Position numbers and translations under genes: made by a program
Notes under the pieces: generated by a model
What the model was told of the DNA's origin: nothing
Database searches by the model: none
The model's input: only the letters and a program-made list of their open reading frames with translations
Assembly (NCBI GenBank): GCA_964423195.1
Contig: CAYRDY010000049.1
Coordinates: 1 to 15,660, forward strand
DNA: 15,660 bases
From: CAKRHR01 sp964423195
Lineage (GTDB): Bacteria; Bacillota; Clostridia; Lachnospirales; Lachnospiraceae
Direction of reading: 5' to 3'
In this document: positions 1 to 6,819 of the stretch, piece after piece
How positions within the stretch are numbered: the first letter of the stretch is position 1
Layout: every line of letters starts with the position of its first letter

Positions 1-221
1 GCACGCTGCATCCGGACAACATGGCGGCCGGCCCTGCCTCCTACGGCATGACCGATACCATGGGGCGTATGCATTCAGACGCCCAGTTTGCAGGATCCTC
101 CTCCGTCCCGGCGCACGTTGAGATGATGGGGCTGATCGGCATGGGCAACAACCCGATGGTCGGCGCCACCGTCGCTGTCGCTGTCTCCGTAGAGGAAGCC
201 GCCAAGGCCGGAAAGTTCTGA
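1..221 (+). CDS. GGGtGRT-family protein, C-terminal part (5' end outside window)
   Basis: This is the last 72 or so codons of a gene that enters from the left edge. Reading in frame from base 3 gives T-L-H-P-D-N, then M-A-A-G-P-A-S-Y-G-M, ending in GKF and a TGA stop at 219-221. The ATG at 21 is internal, not a start. The segment with SYGMTDTMGRMHSDAQFAG and, later, HVEMMGLIGMGNN matches what I remember of the C-terminus of the GGGtGRT family of clostridia. There the signature GGGTGRT sits just before T-L-H-P-D-N, so it would lie immediately outside this window. The full protein is usually a little over 300 residues. Its biochemical function is not established; I recall it often lying beside a NifU-like iron-sulfur scaffold gene, which cannot be checked here. 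The family call is from memory of the sequence; no search was run. Confidence 0.75.
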   Translation, partial: TLHPDNMAAGPASYGMTDTMGRMHSDAQFAGSSSVPAHVEMMGLIGMGNNPMVGATVAVAVSVEEAAKAGKF

Positions 222-239
222 TAAATTGATCATCACAAA

Positions 240-291
240 AAAAGGACTGTGAAAAACGAGTGCCTCAGCGCCGTTTTTTCATAGTCCTTTT
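240..291. terminator. Hairpin terminator, probably bidirectional, between convergent genes
   Basis: AAAAGGACT (from 240) pairs with AGTCCTTTT (283-291), and the inner arms TGAAAAACG and CGTTTTTTCA continue the stem with one extra T. The loop is about a dozen bases (AGTGCCTCAGCGC). The plus strand ends in a T-rich arm and tail. The minus strand mirrors this because the left arm is A-rich. It lies 18 bases after the stop of the plus-strand gene and about 80 bases beyond the stop of the minus-strand protease gene, so it can serve both transcripts. Confidence 0.8.
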
Positions 292-370
292 GACTGTCTC
301 TTTTAGTTTTGACGTAAGCCTTTCTCCTGCTTGACTGCTTCTTTTAGTTTATGACTGTCCCTTTGACTGC
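290..370. repeat. Degenerate 41-base-period direct repeat in the convergent intergenic region
   Basis: TTGACTG, four variable bases, then TTTTAGTTT and TGAC occurs at 290-313 and again at 331-355. The two copies differ at only a few positions. A partial third copy, with TGACTGTCCC and TTTGACTG, runs at 352-370 up to the protease gene's stop. The first copy begins in the tail of the terminator hairpin. No coding sequence is visible here. It would be transcribed as the 3' untranslated end of the minus-strand operon. Confidence 0.55.
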
Positions 371-371
371 C

Positions 372-1376
372 CTACCCCACAATCATTTCAAGTACCATCT
401 CTCCCACCATCAGCAGGATGAAACCCAGCATCCAGAAATCAAAAATTTTTTCTTTTTGCCGCGGTTTGGCCGCGGACATTGAACCGTCCGGCCCATGGAA
501 AGCTTGCTCACCCCGTCCGCTGTTTCCAAGAAATATCTGCTTTGCCGACCGGTGATTGACCTGGTAGGTCAGATAGATCAGAGCCGCCGTCGCCGCCGCA
601 AAGAAAAGCGCCATCAGGGCAAAGATGATCATCACGCCAAGGAACACGATGAATCCGTCTTCCAGGATCATGCTATAGAACATCCCGCGCACGGACATGG
701 ATGTCTGAGCATCGACCAGATACTCAACCGGCCCGGCCAGATACATCATCAGTACATTGGAACCGTTGATCAGAAAATGCATGAACATCGTGATCCAGAT
801 GGAGTCGGTCGCCTCGAGCATCAGCACAAAGACAACGCCTAAGAATATCGCATAGGGCATCTGATTAAAGTTGCCGTGCATGAGGCCGAAAAAGACAGCG
901 CTGATGATCAAGCCGGCCAGCGCGCGGTACCCGGCATAGGAGCCGTAGACGACACCGCGGAACAAAAATTCCTCCGCAAATCCCGGCAATACCGCCACCG
1001 TGACAAGCGTCAGCACAGGGCCATATCCGGTCAGCAGCGCGCCCATCGTGTCTGTCACGGCGTTATCCACAAAGATCATGGAGATCATGTTTAGCACAAG
1101 CACGACCGGATATGCGCACAGCAACACTAAAGCGGCCAGCAGGAAATTGATCGGTCTGGTCTTTTTCATTCGGATGGCTCTCGGAACCGAGATTTTTTTC
1201 ACAGCGGCATAGATCAAGAAGGGGATACAGAGCAGGCATTCACTGACGGCCATCGCGATGATCGGGTGGTAGTGATCCCCCAAATGGTTTGCCGCAATCG
1301 AAACGACATAGCTAAATCCGATAAATATCAGTGCCGTGATAAATAAAATCATATGTCCCTTTCGAATTTTATTCAT
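372..1376 (-). CDS. CPBP-family intramembrane metalloprotease (Abi/CAAX-type)
   Basis: A polytopic membrane protein of about 334 residues with the conserved motifs of the CPBP family (Rce1/Abi type glutamic/metallo intramembrane proteases). Numbered from the upstream ATG at 1394, these are EEFLFR (E141, E142, R146), FGLMH (F169, H173) and HFLIN (H206, N210), lying on successive hydrophobic helices. The family is known for CAAX-type prenyl-protein processing in eukaryotes and for bacteriocin self-immunity and surface-protein maturation in Gram-positive bacteria; the substrate here is unknown. Several further hydrophobic segments precede and follow the core. A cytoplasmic basic, Ala/Lys-rich loop lies near residues 280-315, before a final membrane helix. 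I prefer the ATG at 1376 because GGGAG lies 7 bases upstream, whereas the in-frame ATG at 1394 has no visible ribosome site. It is the last gene of the minus-strand operon, about 108 bases after the beta-helix gene. Confidence 0.9.
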   Translation of the reverse strand: MNKIRKGHMILFITALIFIGFSYVVSIAANHLGDHYHPIIAMAVSECLLCIPFLIYAAVKKISVPRAIRMKKTRPINFLLAALVLLCAYPVVLVLNMISMIFVDNAVTDTMGALLTGYGPVLTLVTVAVLPGFAEEFLFRGVVYGSYAGYRALAGLIISAVFFGLMHGNFNQMPYAIFLGVVFVLMLEATDSIWITMFMHFLINGSNVLMMYLAGPVEYLVDAQTSMSVRGMFYSMILEDGFIVFLGVMIIFALMALFFAAATAALIYLTYQVNHRSAKQIFLGNSGRGEQAFHGPDGSMSAAKPRQKEKIFDFWMLGFILLMVGEMVLEMIVG

Positions 1377-1484
1377 ACGCCCACTCCCTGTCATTTCCGA
1401 TTTTTCAAAACTCTTGTTGCCTAAAAGATTCGTTAAAGGTGTTCATGTTAAACTGTTCATGCATTCCCGCGCGGAATACTGTCT

Positions 1485-2165
1485 CTACAGACGCTTCTTC
1501 CCGACAACCTCGCCCTGTCTCTTGTAAATACTTCTCTCCGGGACATAACCCCTGACCATCGACAGCGGATAAACGGTGCTGCCCCGCCCGATGACCGTGC
1601 CAGGATTTAGCACGGCATTACATCCCACCTCGACATTGTCCCCGATCATGGCGCCAAACTTTTGAAGACCAGTCGCGATGCGCGCGCCGTCTATGGAGAC
1701 CTTCACCGGCATTTTATCGGACTTGACATTGGAAGTGATCGAACCCGCACCCATGTGCGCCCTGTAGCCGAGAATCGAATCGCCGACATAATTGTAGTGC
1801 GGCACCTGCACTTGATTAAACAAAACCACATTTTTGAGCTCTGTCGAGTTGCCGACGACGGCGCCCTCGCCGACGATGGCGCTGCCGCGGATGAACGCGC
1901 CGTGGCGCACCTCGGCGCCCCGGCCGATGATGGCCGGCCCGCCGATAAAGGCGGAGGCATAAACTTTAGCATCCCTGGCGATCCAGACATCCTCGCCGAT
2001 TCTCTCATAGATATCCTCGGAGAGCGTTTTCCCCAGCCTCAAAATAAAATCTCTGATCCCCGGAAGTACATCCCACGGATAGACCACGCCCGCAAACAGA
2101 TCCGCCGCGATCGTCTCCCTCAGATCGTATAAATTTTTTACACAGCATTGTTCATATATTTCCAT
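1485..2165 (-). CDS. GlmU-like left-handed beta-helix (hexapeptide) protein, putative acyl/acetyltransferase
   Basis: A 226-residue protein whose residues about 55-205 are hexapeptide repeats such as IGGPAI-IGRGAE-VRHGAF-IRGSAI-VGEGAV, typical of a left-handed parallel beta-helix. The stretch around residues 123-145, PHYNYVGDSILG then GAGSITSN, resembles the acetyltransferase half of GlmU. There a His in the same place (H123 here) is the catalytic base, so CoA-dependent acylation of a sugar or similar substrate is plausible. The nucleotidyltransferase half of GlmU is absent, so an annotation as UDP-GlcNAc pyrophosphorylase would be misleading. The first 50 residues, with LFAGVVYPWDVLPG, form a short non-repeat cap. 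The ATG at 2165 is chosen: AGGAAAGAG lies just upstream and the following sequence fits the family, while an in-frame GTG at 2237 sits directly on the stop codon of the gene before. It lies 72 bases after the GLUG-repeat gene, probably in the same operon. Confidence 0.82.
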   Translation of the reverse strand: MEIYEQCCVKNLYDLRETIAADLFAGVVYPWDVLPGIRDFILRLGKTLSEDIYERIGEDVWIARDAKVYASAFIGGPAIIGRGAEVRHGAFIRGSAIVGEGAVVGNSTELKNVVLFNQVQVPHYNYVGDSILGYRAHMGAGSITSNVKSDKMPVKVSIDGARIATGLQKFGAMIGDNVEVGCNAVLNPGTVIGRGSTVYPLSMVRGYVPERSIYKRQGEVVGKKRL

Positions 2166-2237
2166 ATTTTTCTCTTTCCTGTCGCACTTTCGTGCGTCAT
2201 CAAAGTAGATTTGGGGGCTTCCTTCAAATTTTCCCAC

Positions 2238-5200
2238 TCAATTGCCGTCGGCGGACCAGTCATCGCCTGCCATACAACCGCTGATTCTGCTCCCATCGGC
2301 CGAAAAGCCCGCGATTGGTCCGGTAAAGCTCATTTCACCGGAGGCCGCCCTGATCGTTCCCAAAAATGTATAGTTGCTGATCTCACCGCCATTGAAACCC
2401 GCGATGCCGCCCACATATGCCTGAGCTTTATTTCTCATTTCAATTTTGGCGTTGACAGCGGAATTGGTCTGTGTCGGAAGGAGGCCGTTGATGCTCCCAC
2501 TGTTTTGTCCCGCGACGCCGCCCACATAACTGCCAGATGTATTGCTGTAGACAGATACAGGGCGCGGTGCCTTGGACGTCGTCTGGGTCGGGGCGCCGCA
2601 GGTCACGATCGTGCCGTTGTTTTCTCCGGCGATGCCGCCCACACAGCTGCCTTCCAGCCCGCCCTGCAGGATTATTTCGACCTCGCTGATCGCGGAGAGC
2701 ACAATGTGTCCTCTGTTGACACCCGCGATACCGCCCAGAAAACTGCTCCCGGTAAACTTAAAATTCCCTGATACCACCGCCTGCTCGATGCGCCCCTCAT
2801 TGAGGCCGCATACGGCGCCGACCATCTCGGCTGTCCTGGCGTCGATGCGTCCAAAATTCGAGCACCGCATCAACATAGCGTCCGGCGCGAGATACGCTGT
2901 GATACCGCCCACGCGGCCCTCTGCACAGACGATGAGCGCCTCATTGACACAGTCTGTCACCACGGCAGCGCCGCGGATATATCCCGCAATGCCGCCCGCG
3001 TCGCTTTGTGCCGAGATCTCTGTCTCGTTGACCAGGTCGGTGAGCTTGGACGCGTCGTCCACTCCGGTATCAAGGCAGCCGACAAAACCGCCCACATATG
3101 CCCGGCCGCTGATGCCGCCACTCTTCACCGCACAGTCCTCGATGACGCCGCGGCTGAGACCCGCGACGCCGCCCACATAGTCGCCGTTCGCCACCGCGCC
3201 CTCATTTTCCAGTCCGCGCACGGATTTATTGACTTTCGCGCCGCGGATACTGCCCTCGTTGACGCCTGTCACGCCGCCGATATGATGGCCGTATCCATTG
3301 ACATCGCCGTCGATCACCGCCTCTGTGACCGTTCCCCTGTTGACGGAAACGATGCCGCCCACATTTGAGATTCCGGTGAGGGTTCCGCTGAGTCTGCATG
3401 CCGAGATGACGCCGCCTGACCGGTTCAGACCCGCGATACCGCCAAGAAACTTTGCAGACGCGTCCTCCGCGCCGGCGCTCACGCACTGCTCGATGTGCCC
3501 CTCATTGATCTCTGCAATAGACCCGCGGTAGGTGCCCGAATGTTCGACAGACACACGCCCGTCCGTCATACATTGGCTGACCGTCACCGATTCAGACACA
3601 CAGCCGATCAGTCCGCCCGCATACGCGGCCATGCCCTCGGCGATGGCGAGCCGCCCGCCCGCGTAAATACTTGAGCGATCACAGATATGACTGATCCGCA
3701 GCTGCGAAGCTCCGATATGGCAGCCGATGACGCCGCCCACATAGACCTGGCCTCTGACGGCGGCCATCGACAGATCGCCGTAAGACTCCAAAAAAACCCT
3801 TGGGGCTGTCACGGTCAGTGTCCACTCGCTTCCTGCCAGAGTCCCCGAAAACGCAGTCTTGCCGTCTTCAACCCCGTCAGTCGGCGCCAAGGTATCCGTA
3901 TGTCCCCCAGGCAGCGGCATCCGATTTTCATTCGGCACAGTCCTGTCCGCCGCTTTAAACCACGCCTCCGTCAATCTGACAATCTCACGATAATTGCGCT
4001 CGCCGTCCTCCGTCAGAGACTTCAACTCCGGCAGACTGTCAAGCATCGCAGCGCCGATACAGTCATCTTTCCCTGCCTGCTCCCAGAGAAACAGCGCGTT
4101 GATGCCGGTCATGCCGCCCGCATAGGGACCTGAACAGACGATTTCGCCGGTATCATGATAGACATTGCCGTTTAATGTGAGCGCGCGGTGATTGGCGGTG
4201 ACACGGGCAAAATTGGCACCGAAAATGCCGCCCACAAAGGCCTGACCGCGCACCAGCGCCGGCGACGCCTCAAAGACATCGCCGTCCAAGAGCGACTGGG
4301 ATTGATTGATTCCGGCGATACCGCCCACAAAACATCCGCCGCTGACATTGCCGCCTGTATATCCGCAGCCATCCGCCTGTACGCCCGAAAACACGACACC
4401 GGCGACGCCGCCCACAAACATCTGGCCGCTGACATCCGTCTGGCTGACTGTACATTCTTCCAATTCACCCCGGCTGCGCCCGGCGATGCCGCCCACATAG
4501 TCGCCGCCCAGCACATAGCTGTCAGAGACGGATACCTTTCGGATTCTGCCCTGATTTTCCGCGCTGACAATCGCTGCCGCGGTGGACGTGGCCGTGTCTG
4601 TGCTTCCGAGGACCGCCGCCTGCCTGAATGTGATATTTTTAATCTCACCGTCATTTTGTCGGACGAAGCCGAGCATCTCACCGTCACCGCGGGCCGTCAT
4701 CCTCAAACCGGAGATGGTATGCCCGTCGCCGTCATACACAGATTTTGATGACAGACGATCCAGCGGCAAAAAATCGGTGAATACATTTCCGGAATCATCC
4801 AAGGAGTTATAGACATGACTATTGGCGACAATACCTCCCTCGCCATACCAGGTAAAATCCGCATTCTGAATATATGTCATCTCCCGCTCGCCGCCGCGGG
4901 CCGCCTCAATCAATTCGAGAAAACGTATATTAAAAAGATGTCTGGCATTGGTGATCTCATAGCTGCCGTCATCTCTGACGCCGCCTGTGAGGAGATTTGA
5001 CCCGTTGCTCTGCGTAAAATCGCCGCACACGCCCCGGTCATCGGACGCCGCCACACGCGCATAGATCTCCCCGTCCGGATCCAGTCCCAGAAGCTCCACA
5101 AAGCGCATCGCGCTGAAAGTATCTCTGTAATCCCTTCCCGTCACAACATTCTGTGTCTCTGAAACTTCCGGCTGCGCCGCGGCCTGTGCGCACAGCCGTG

Positions 5201-5696
5201 CCGCCGCATCGTCCGCCGCGTCAAAAATCATGTGCACGTGGAGTTCCCCGTCCAGATAAGCCTGAAATTTGAATGTCTCCTCTGATGTCCCCCTGAATTT
5301 GCCGTCGGCATCATAATGGCGGATCCTAGCCGGACAGCGGATCACCGCATGGGCGCCGGCGGCTTCCGGCAGCAGCAGCTGGTCACGCGCGTCCGAGCAA
5401 TTGACATCCAGGGTCATTCGCAGCACGCCCTCGGCGTCATAGAGCTCCACCTTATAGGCCAGACTCGCCGTCCGCTTGGACTGGCTGCGCCGCACGGCCC
5501 ACGTCAGGTCGAGTACCTCGCCGTTTTCAAAGCGCACAAAATCCAGGGACGGCGTCTGTGACGCCATGGCACGCGCCCACCGCTGATATAAAATGCCGCC
5601 AGCGGCTGCAAGACCGACGGCAAGGACAATGGCGACGAACACCCCCACCATCAGGAATCTTTTCTTCGATTCAGGAAATCGCCCTTCTCTTTCCAT
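2238..5696 (-). CDS. Large membrane-anchored GLUG-repeat protein
   Basis: An 1152-residue predicted extracytoplasmic protein. A short charged N-terminus with KKR is followed by one hydrophobic segment at about residues 14-37, an uncleaved signal anchor or signal peptide. Residues 40-240 are non-repetitive. A block near 246-300, with EITNARHLFNIRFLEL and FTWYGEGG, is of the kind that precedes GLUG repeats. From about 341 to the C-terminus run some 20 degenerate copies of (Y/F)VGGIAG-x-N-x-G-x-I-x-x-C, the GLUG motif (Pfam Glug), which builds right-handed beta-solenoid surface proteins. One non-repeat insertion of about 100 residues lies near 545-650. There is no LPxTG motif, no C-terminal membrane helix and no recognisable enzyme domain, so retention would depend on the N-terminal anchor. 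GAGG lies 8 bases before the ATG. It starts 45 bases after the small CxxC gene. A surface role, perhaps binding or adhesion, is inference from architecture only. Confidence 0.88.
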   Translation of the reverse strand: MEREGRFPESKKRFLMVGVFVAIVLAVGLAAAGGILYQRWARAMASQTPSLDFVRFENGEVLDLTWAVRRSQSKRTASLAYKVELYDAEGVLRMTLDVNCSDARDQLLLPEAAGAHAVIRCPARIRHYDADGKFRGTSEETFKFQAYLDGELHVHMIFDAADDAAARLCAQAAAQPEVSETQNVVTGRDYRDTFSAMRFVELLGLDPDGEIYARVAASDDRGVCGDFTQSNGSNLLTGGVRDDGSYEITNARHLFNIRFLELIEAARGGEREMTYIQNADFTWYGEGGIVANSHVYNSLDDSGNVFTDFLPLDRLSSKSVYDGDGHTISGLRMTARGDGEMLGFVRQNDGEIKNITFRQAAVLGSTDTATSTAAAIVSAENQGRIRKVSVSDSYVLGGDYVGGIAGRSRGELEECTVSQTDVSGQMFVGGVAGVVFSGVQADGCGYTGGNVSGGCFVGGIAGINQSQSLLDGDVFEASPALVRGQAFVGGIFGANFARVTANHRALTLNGNVYHDTGEIVCSGPYAGGMTGINALFLWEQAGKDDCIGAAMLDSLPELKSLTEDGERNYREIVRLTEAWFKAADRTVPNENRMPLPGGHTDTLAPTDGVEDGKTAFSGTLAGSEWTLTVTAPRVFLESYGDLSMAAVRGQVYVGGVIGCHIGASQLRISHICDRSSIYAGGRLAIAEGMAAYAGGLIGCVSESVTVSQCMTDGRVSVEHSGTYRGSIAEINEGHIEQCVSAGAEDASAKFLGGIAGLNRSGGVISACRLSGTLTGISNVGGIVSVNRGTVTEAVIDGDVNGYGHHIGGVTGVNEGSIRGAKVNKSVRGLENEGAVANGDYVGGVAGLSRGVIEDCAVKSGGISGRAYVGGFVGCLDTGVDDASKLTDLVNETEISAQSDAGGIAGYIRGAAVVTDCVNEALIVCAEGRVGGITAYLAPDAMLMRCSNFGRIDARTAEMVGAVCGLNEGRIEQAVVSGNFKFTGSSFLGGIAGVNRGHIVLSAISEVEIILQGGLEGSCVGGIAGENNGTIVTCGAPTQTTSKAPRPVSVYSNTSGSYVGGVAGQNSGSINGLLPTQTNSAVNAKIEMRNKAQAYVGGIAGFNGGEISNYTFLGTIRAASGEMSFTGPIAGFSADGSRISGCMAGDDWSADGN

Positions 5697-5741
5697 TCAC
5701 AAAACCTCGTCTGCATAGTCCAAAATTACCTACGGCACGCT

Positions 5742-5963
5742 CTACCACTCTTTGGTGATCTCTTCATCCGAAATGCCATATTCCGCCTTAAACTTTTCCA
5801 AATCAGCCTTTGAACGTATACAGACGACTTCCTCAAGCCTCCCGGAATCCAGATGCCTGAAACCCGCTGTCTGCTCTCCCGTGCAGATACTGCAGTGCAG
5901 CACAGGTTTCATCTTTTCCCGATCCCAGCCTCTCACGGCGGCCTTTTTCTTGAATAATGACAT
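5742..5963 (-). CDS. Small conserved CxxC protein (73 residues)
   Basis: A 73-residue soluble, charged protein starting MSLFKKKAAVRGW, with HCSICTGEQTAGF (C24, C27) in the middle and a third Cys at 48. It ends in an acidic helix-like region, DLEKFKAEYGISDEEI, and KEW. I recall very similar short proteins in Lachnospiraceae, with the pattern KPVL-x-CSIC-x-GEQVAGF and a terminal KEY/KEW; some are mislabelled aspartate dehydrogenase. No function is established. A single CxxC pair could bind metal as a dimer or be redox active; this is inference. The ATG at 5963 is chosen because GGGAG lies 10 bases upstream. An upstream in-frame ATG at 6053 would translate through the promoter region and gives a stretch unlike the family. 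It is the first gene of the minus-strand operon and lies directly behind the predicted promoter at 5986-6014. Confidence 0.8.
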   Translation of the reverse strand: MSLFKKKAAVRGWDREKMKPVLHCSICTGEQTAGFRHLDSGRLEEVVCIRSKADLEKFKAEYGISDEEITKEW

Positions 5964-5985
5964 ATCAGGATCACTCCCATCGATA

Positions 5986-6014
5986 TTTAAACGAAAACGA
6001 TTGAAAATTGTCAA
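5986..6014 (-). promoter_or_regulatory. Predicted housekeeping-sigma promoter for the GLUG operon
   Basis: On the minus strand a perfect -35 box TTGACA (6014-6009) is followed after 17 bases by TTTAAA (5991-5986), or after 18 bases by TTAAAT. Either is a 4 of 6 match to the -10 box. It ends 22 bases before the start codon of the small CxxC gene, leaving a short leader that contains the GGGAG ribosome site. It overlaps the divergent promoter on the plus strand. Confidence 0.6.
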
Positions 6015-6029
6015 AAGATACGATATAAT
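6001..6029 (+). promoter_or_regulatory. Strong predicted sigma-A promoter for the zinc-ribbon/DUF4190-like gene
   Basis: TTGAAA at 6001-6006, a 17-base spacer, and a perfect TATAAT at 6024-6029. Transcription would start near 6036, giving a leader of about 50 bases. The leader contains a small GATGG/CCATC hairpin and the ribosome site AAGGAGGA at 6073-6080, six bases before the ATG at 6087. The -35 box lies inside the region also used by the minus-strand promoter, so the two polymerase footprints overlap. Confidence 0.75.
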
Positions 6030-6086
6030 ATCTGAGATGGGCACAGCCGCCATCCCAATTCAAGTTTTACACAAGGAGGAATTCAC

Positions 6087-6752
6087 ATGATCTGTCCAAA
6101 CTGCGGCAATCAAAACAGTGATGATGTATCCCGCTGTCAATTTTGCGGCCAGCGCTTAGCACCAAAGAATCCCGCACCGGATACCTCTCAGAACCAGACA
6201 CAGGGCAATCCGTCCGGCAATGACCGCTATAACGCCGGGGAAAACCGGCCTGAGGACGGTTCAAATACATCGCAATATTATTGGAACAACCCTTACAACA
6301 CAGACAATCAACAAAATTCCGGCTGGAACAATCAGCAAAACCAGCAGTTCCAGAACAACCCGAACTGGAACAACCAGCAAAACCAGCAGTTCCAGAACAA
6401 TCCAAATTGGAACGGCCAGACGCCATACAATCAGCCATATCAGAACAACAACTGGAACGGTGAGCCGCGCCCGAGCACCAACACGCTGGGGCTCGTGTCC
6501 CTGATCGTCAGCATCATCAGCGGCATGCTCTGCTGCTTTGTGCCGTACATCTCCATCCCGCTTGCCATTGTCGGCATCGTCCTGGGCATCATTTCCCTGA
6601 AAAAGCCGGGCGGCAAGGGCATGGGCGTCGCCGGCATCTGTATCGGCGGCGTGATGCTGATCGCTGGCATCCTGCTCTTGGTGATGGTATTCCAGATGAT
6701 GCGCTCACCGGATTTTTATCAGTATTTCCGGCAATTCTACGAGGGCATGTGA
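6087..6752 (+). CDS. Zinc-ribbon, Asn/Gln-rich, DUF4190-like membrane protein
   Basis: A 221-residue three-part protein. Residues 1-24 are a zinc ribbon, CPNCG then CQFCG, as found at the N-terminus of many Firmicutes membrane proteins. Residues about 28-130 are a low-complexity, hydrophilic linker dominated by Asn and Gln, with two exact-length copies of the 14-residue unit WNNQQNQQFQNNPN and a looser third. Residues about 132-205 are a DUF4190-like domain. It has a first hydrophobic helix pair around GLVSLIVSIISGMLCCFVP and IPLAIVGIVLGIISL, a basic-Gly turn KKPGGKGMG, and a second hydrophobic stretch AGICIGGVMLIAGILLLVMV. A short aromatic tail with FYQYFRQFYEGM follows. The zinc ribbon and linker are probably cytoplasmic; topology is inferred. 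The function of such proteins is unknown. It is the only complete plus-strand gene in the window. It has its own strong promoter, an excellent ribosome site (AAGGAGGA, six bases from the ATG) and its own terminator. Confidence 0.88.
   Translation: MICPNCGNQNSDDVSRCQFCGQRLAPKNPAPDTSQNQTQGNPSGNDRYNAGENRPEDGSNTSQYYWNNPYNTDNQQNSGWNNQQNQQFQNNPNWNNQQNQQFQNNPNWNGQTPYNQPYQNNNWNGEPRPSTNTLGLVSLIVSIISGMLCCFVPYISIPLAIVGIVLGIISLKKPGGKGMGVAGICIGGVMLIAGILLLVMVFQMMRSPDFYQYFRQFYEGM
6324..6407 (+). repeat. 42-base in-frame tandem repeat, two copies plus a degenerate third
   Basis: TGG starts copies at 6324 and 6366, with a third, diverged 45-base unit starting at 6408. Copies one and two differ by only a few synonymous or near-synonymous bases and encode WNNQQNQQFQNNPN. 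Because the period is a multiple of three, gain or loss of copies keeps the reading frame. The repeat lies in the flexible linker between the zinc ribbon and the membrane domain. Confidence 0.85.
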
Positions 6753-6784
6753 CTGCGCCGAGACTGCGGATTCAACCGACAGAT

Positions 6785-6819
6785 TCAGGAGTTCCCGATT
6801 TGGAACTCCTGATCTTTTT
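6785..6819 (+). terminator. Intrinsic terminator of the zinc-ribbon/DUF4190-like gene
   Basis: An 11-base perfect stem, TCAGGAGTTCC (6785-6795) with GGAACTCCTGA (6802-6812), a six-base loop CGATTT and a following T-run, TCTTTTT. It begins 32 bases after the stop codon. The end of the hairpin touches the stop codon of ppk1 on the other strand. Read from that side there is no T-run after the stem, so it is a clear terminator only for the plus strand. Confidence 0.88.

Noticed and set aside
1463..1477. Perfect small hairpin ATTCC-CGCGC-GGAAT between the beta-helix and protease genes
   Set aside because: Five-base stem with no T-run after it on the minus strand, so not a convincing terminator; it may be chance.
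2166..2237. Longer form of the beta-helix protein starting at a GTG at 2237
   Set aside because: The GTG abuts the stop codon of the GLUG gene. The extra 24 residues are unlike the family, and the ATG at 2165 has an A/G-rich ribosome site.
2500..4500. Recurring GCCGCCCACAT-like strings on the plus strand, at first suggestive of a CRISPR-like or binding-site array
   Set aside because: They are the complement of codons for Y-V-G-G in the GLUG repeats. Spacing follows the protein repeat and there are no unique spacers.
6067..6438. Minus-strand open frame of 123 codons, rich in Cys and Ser, opposite the Asn/Gln-rich linker
   Set aside because: It is the antisense shadow of the 42-base repeat (complement of Asn/Gln codons). 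It has no ribosome site, and the plus-strand frame has clear domains, promoter and terminator.
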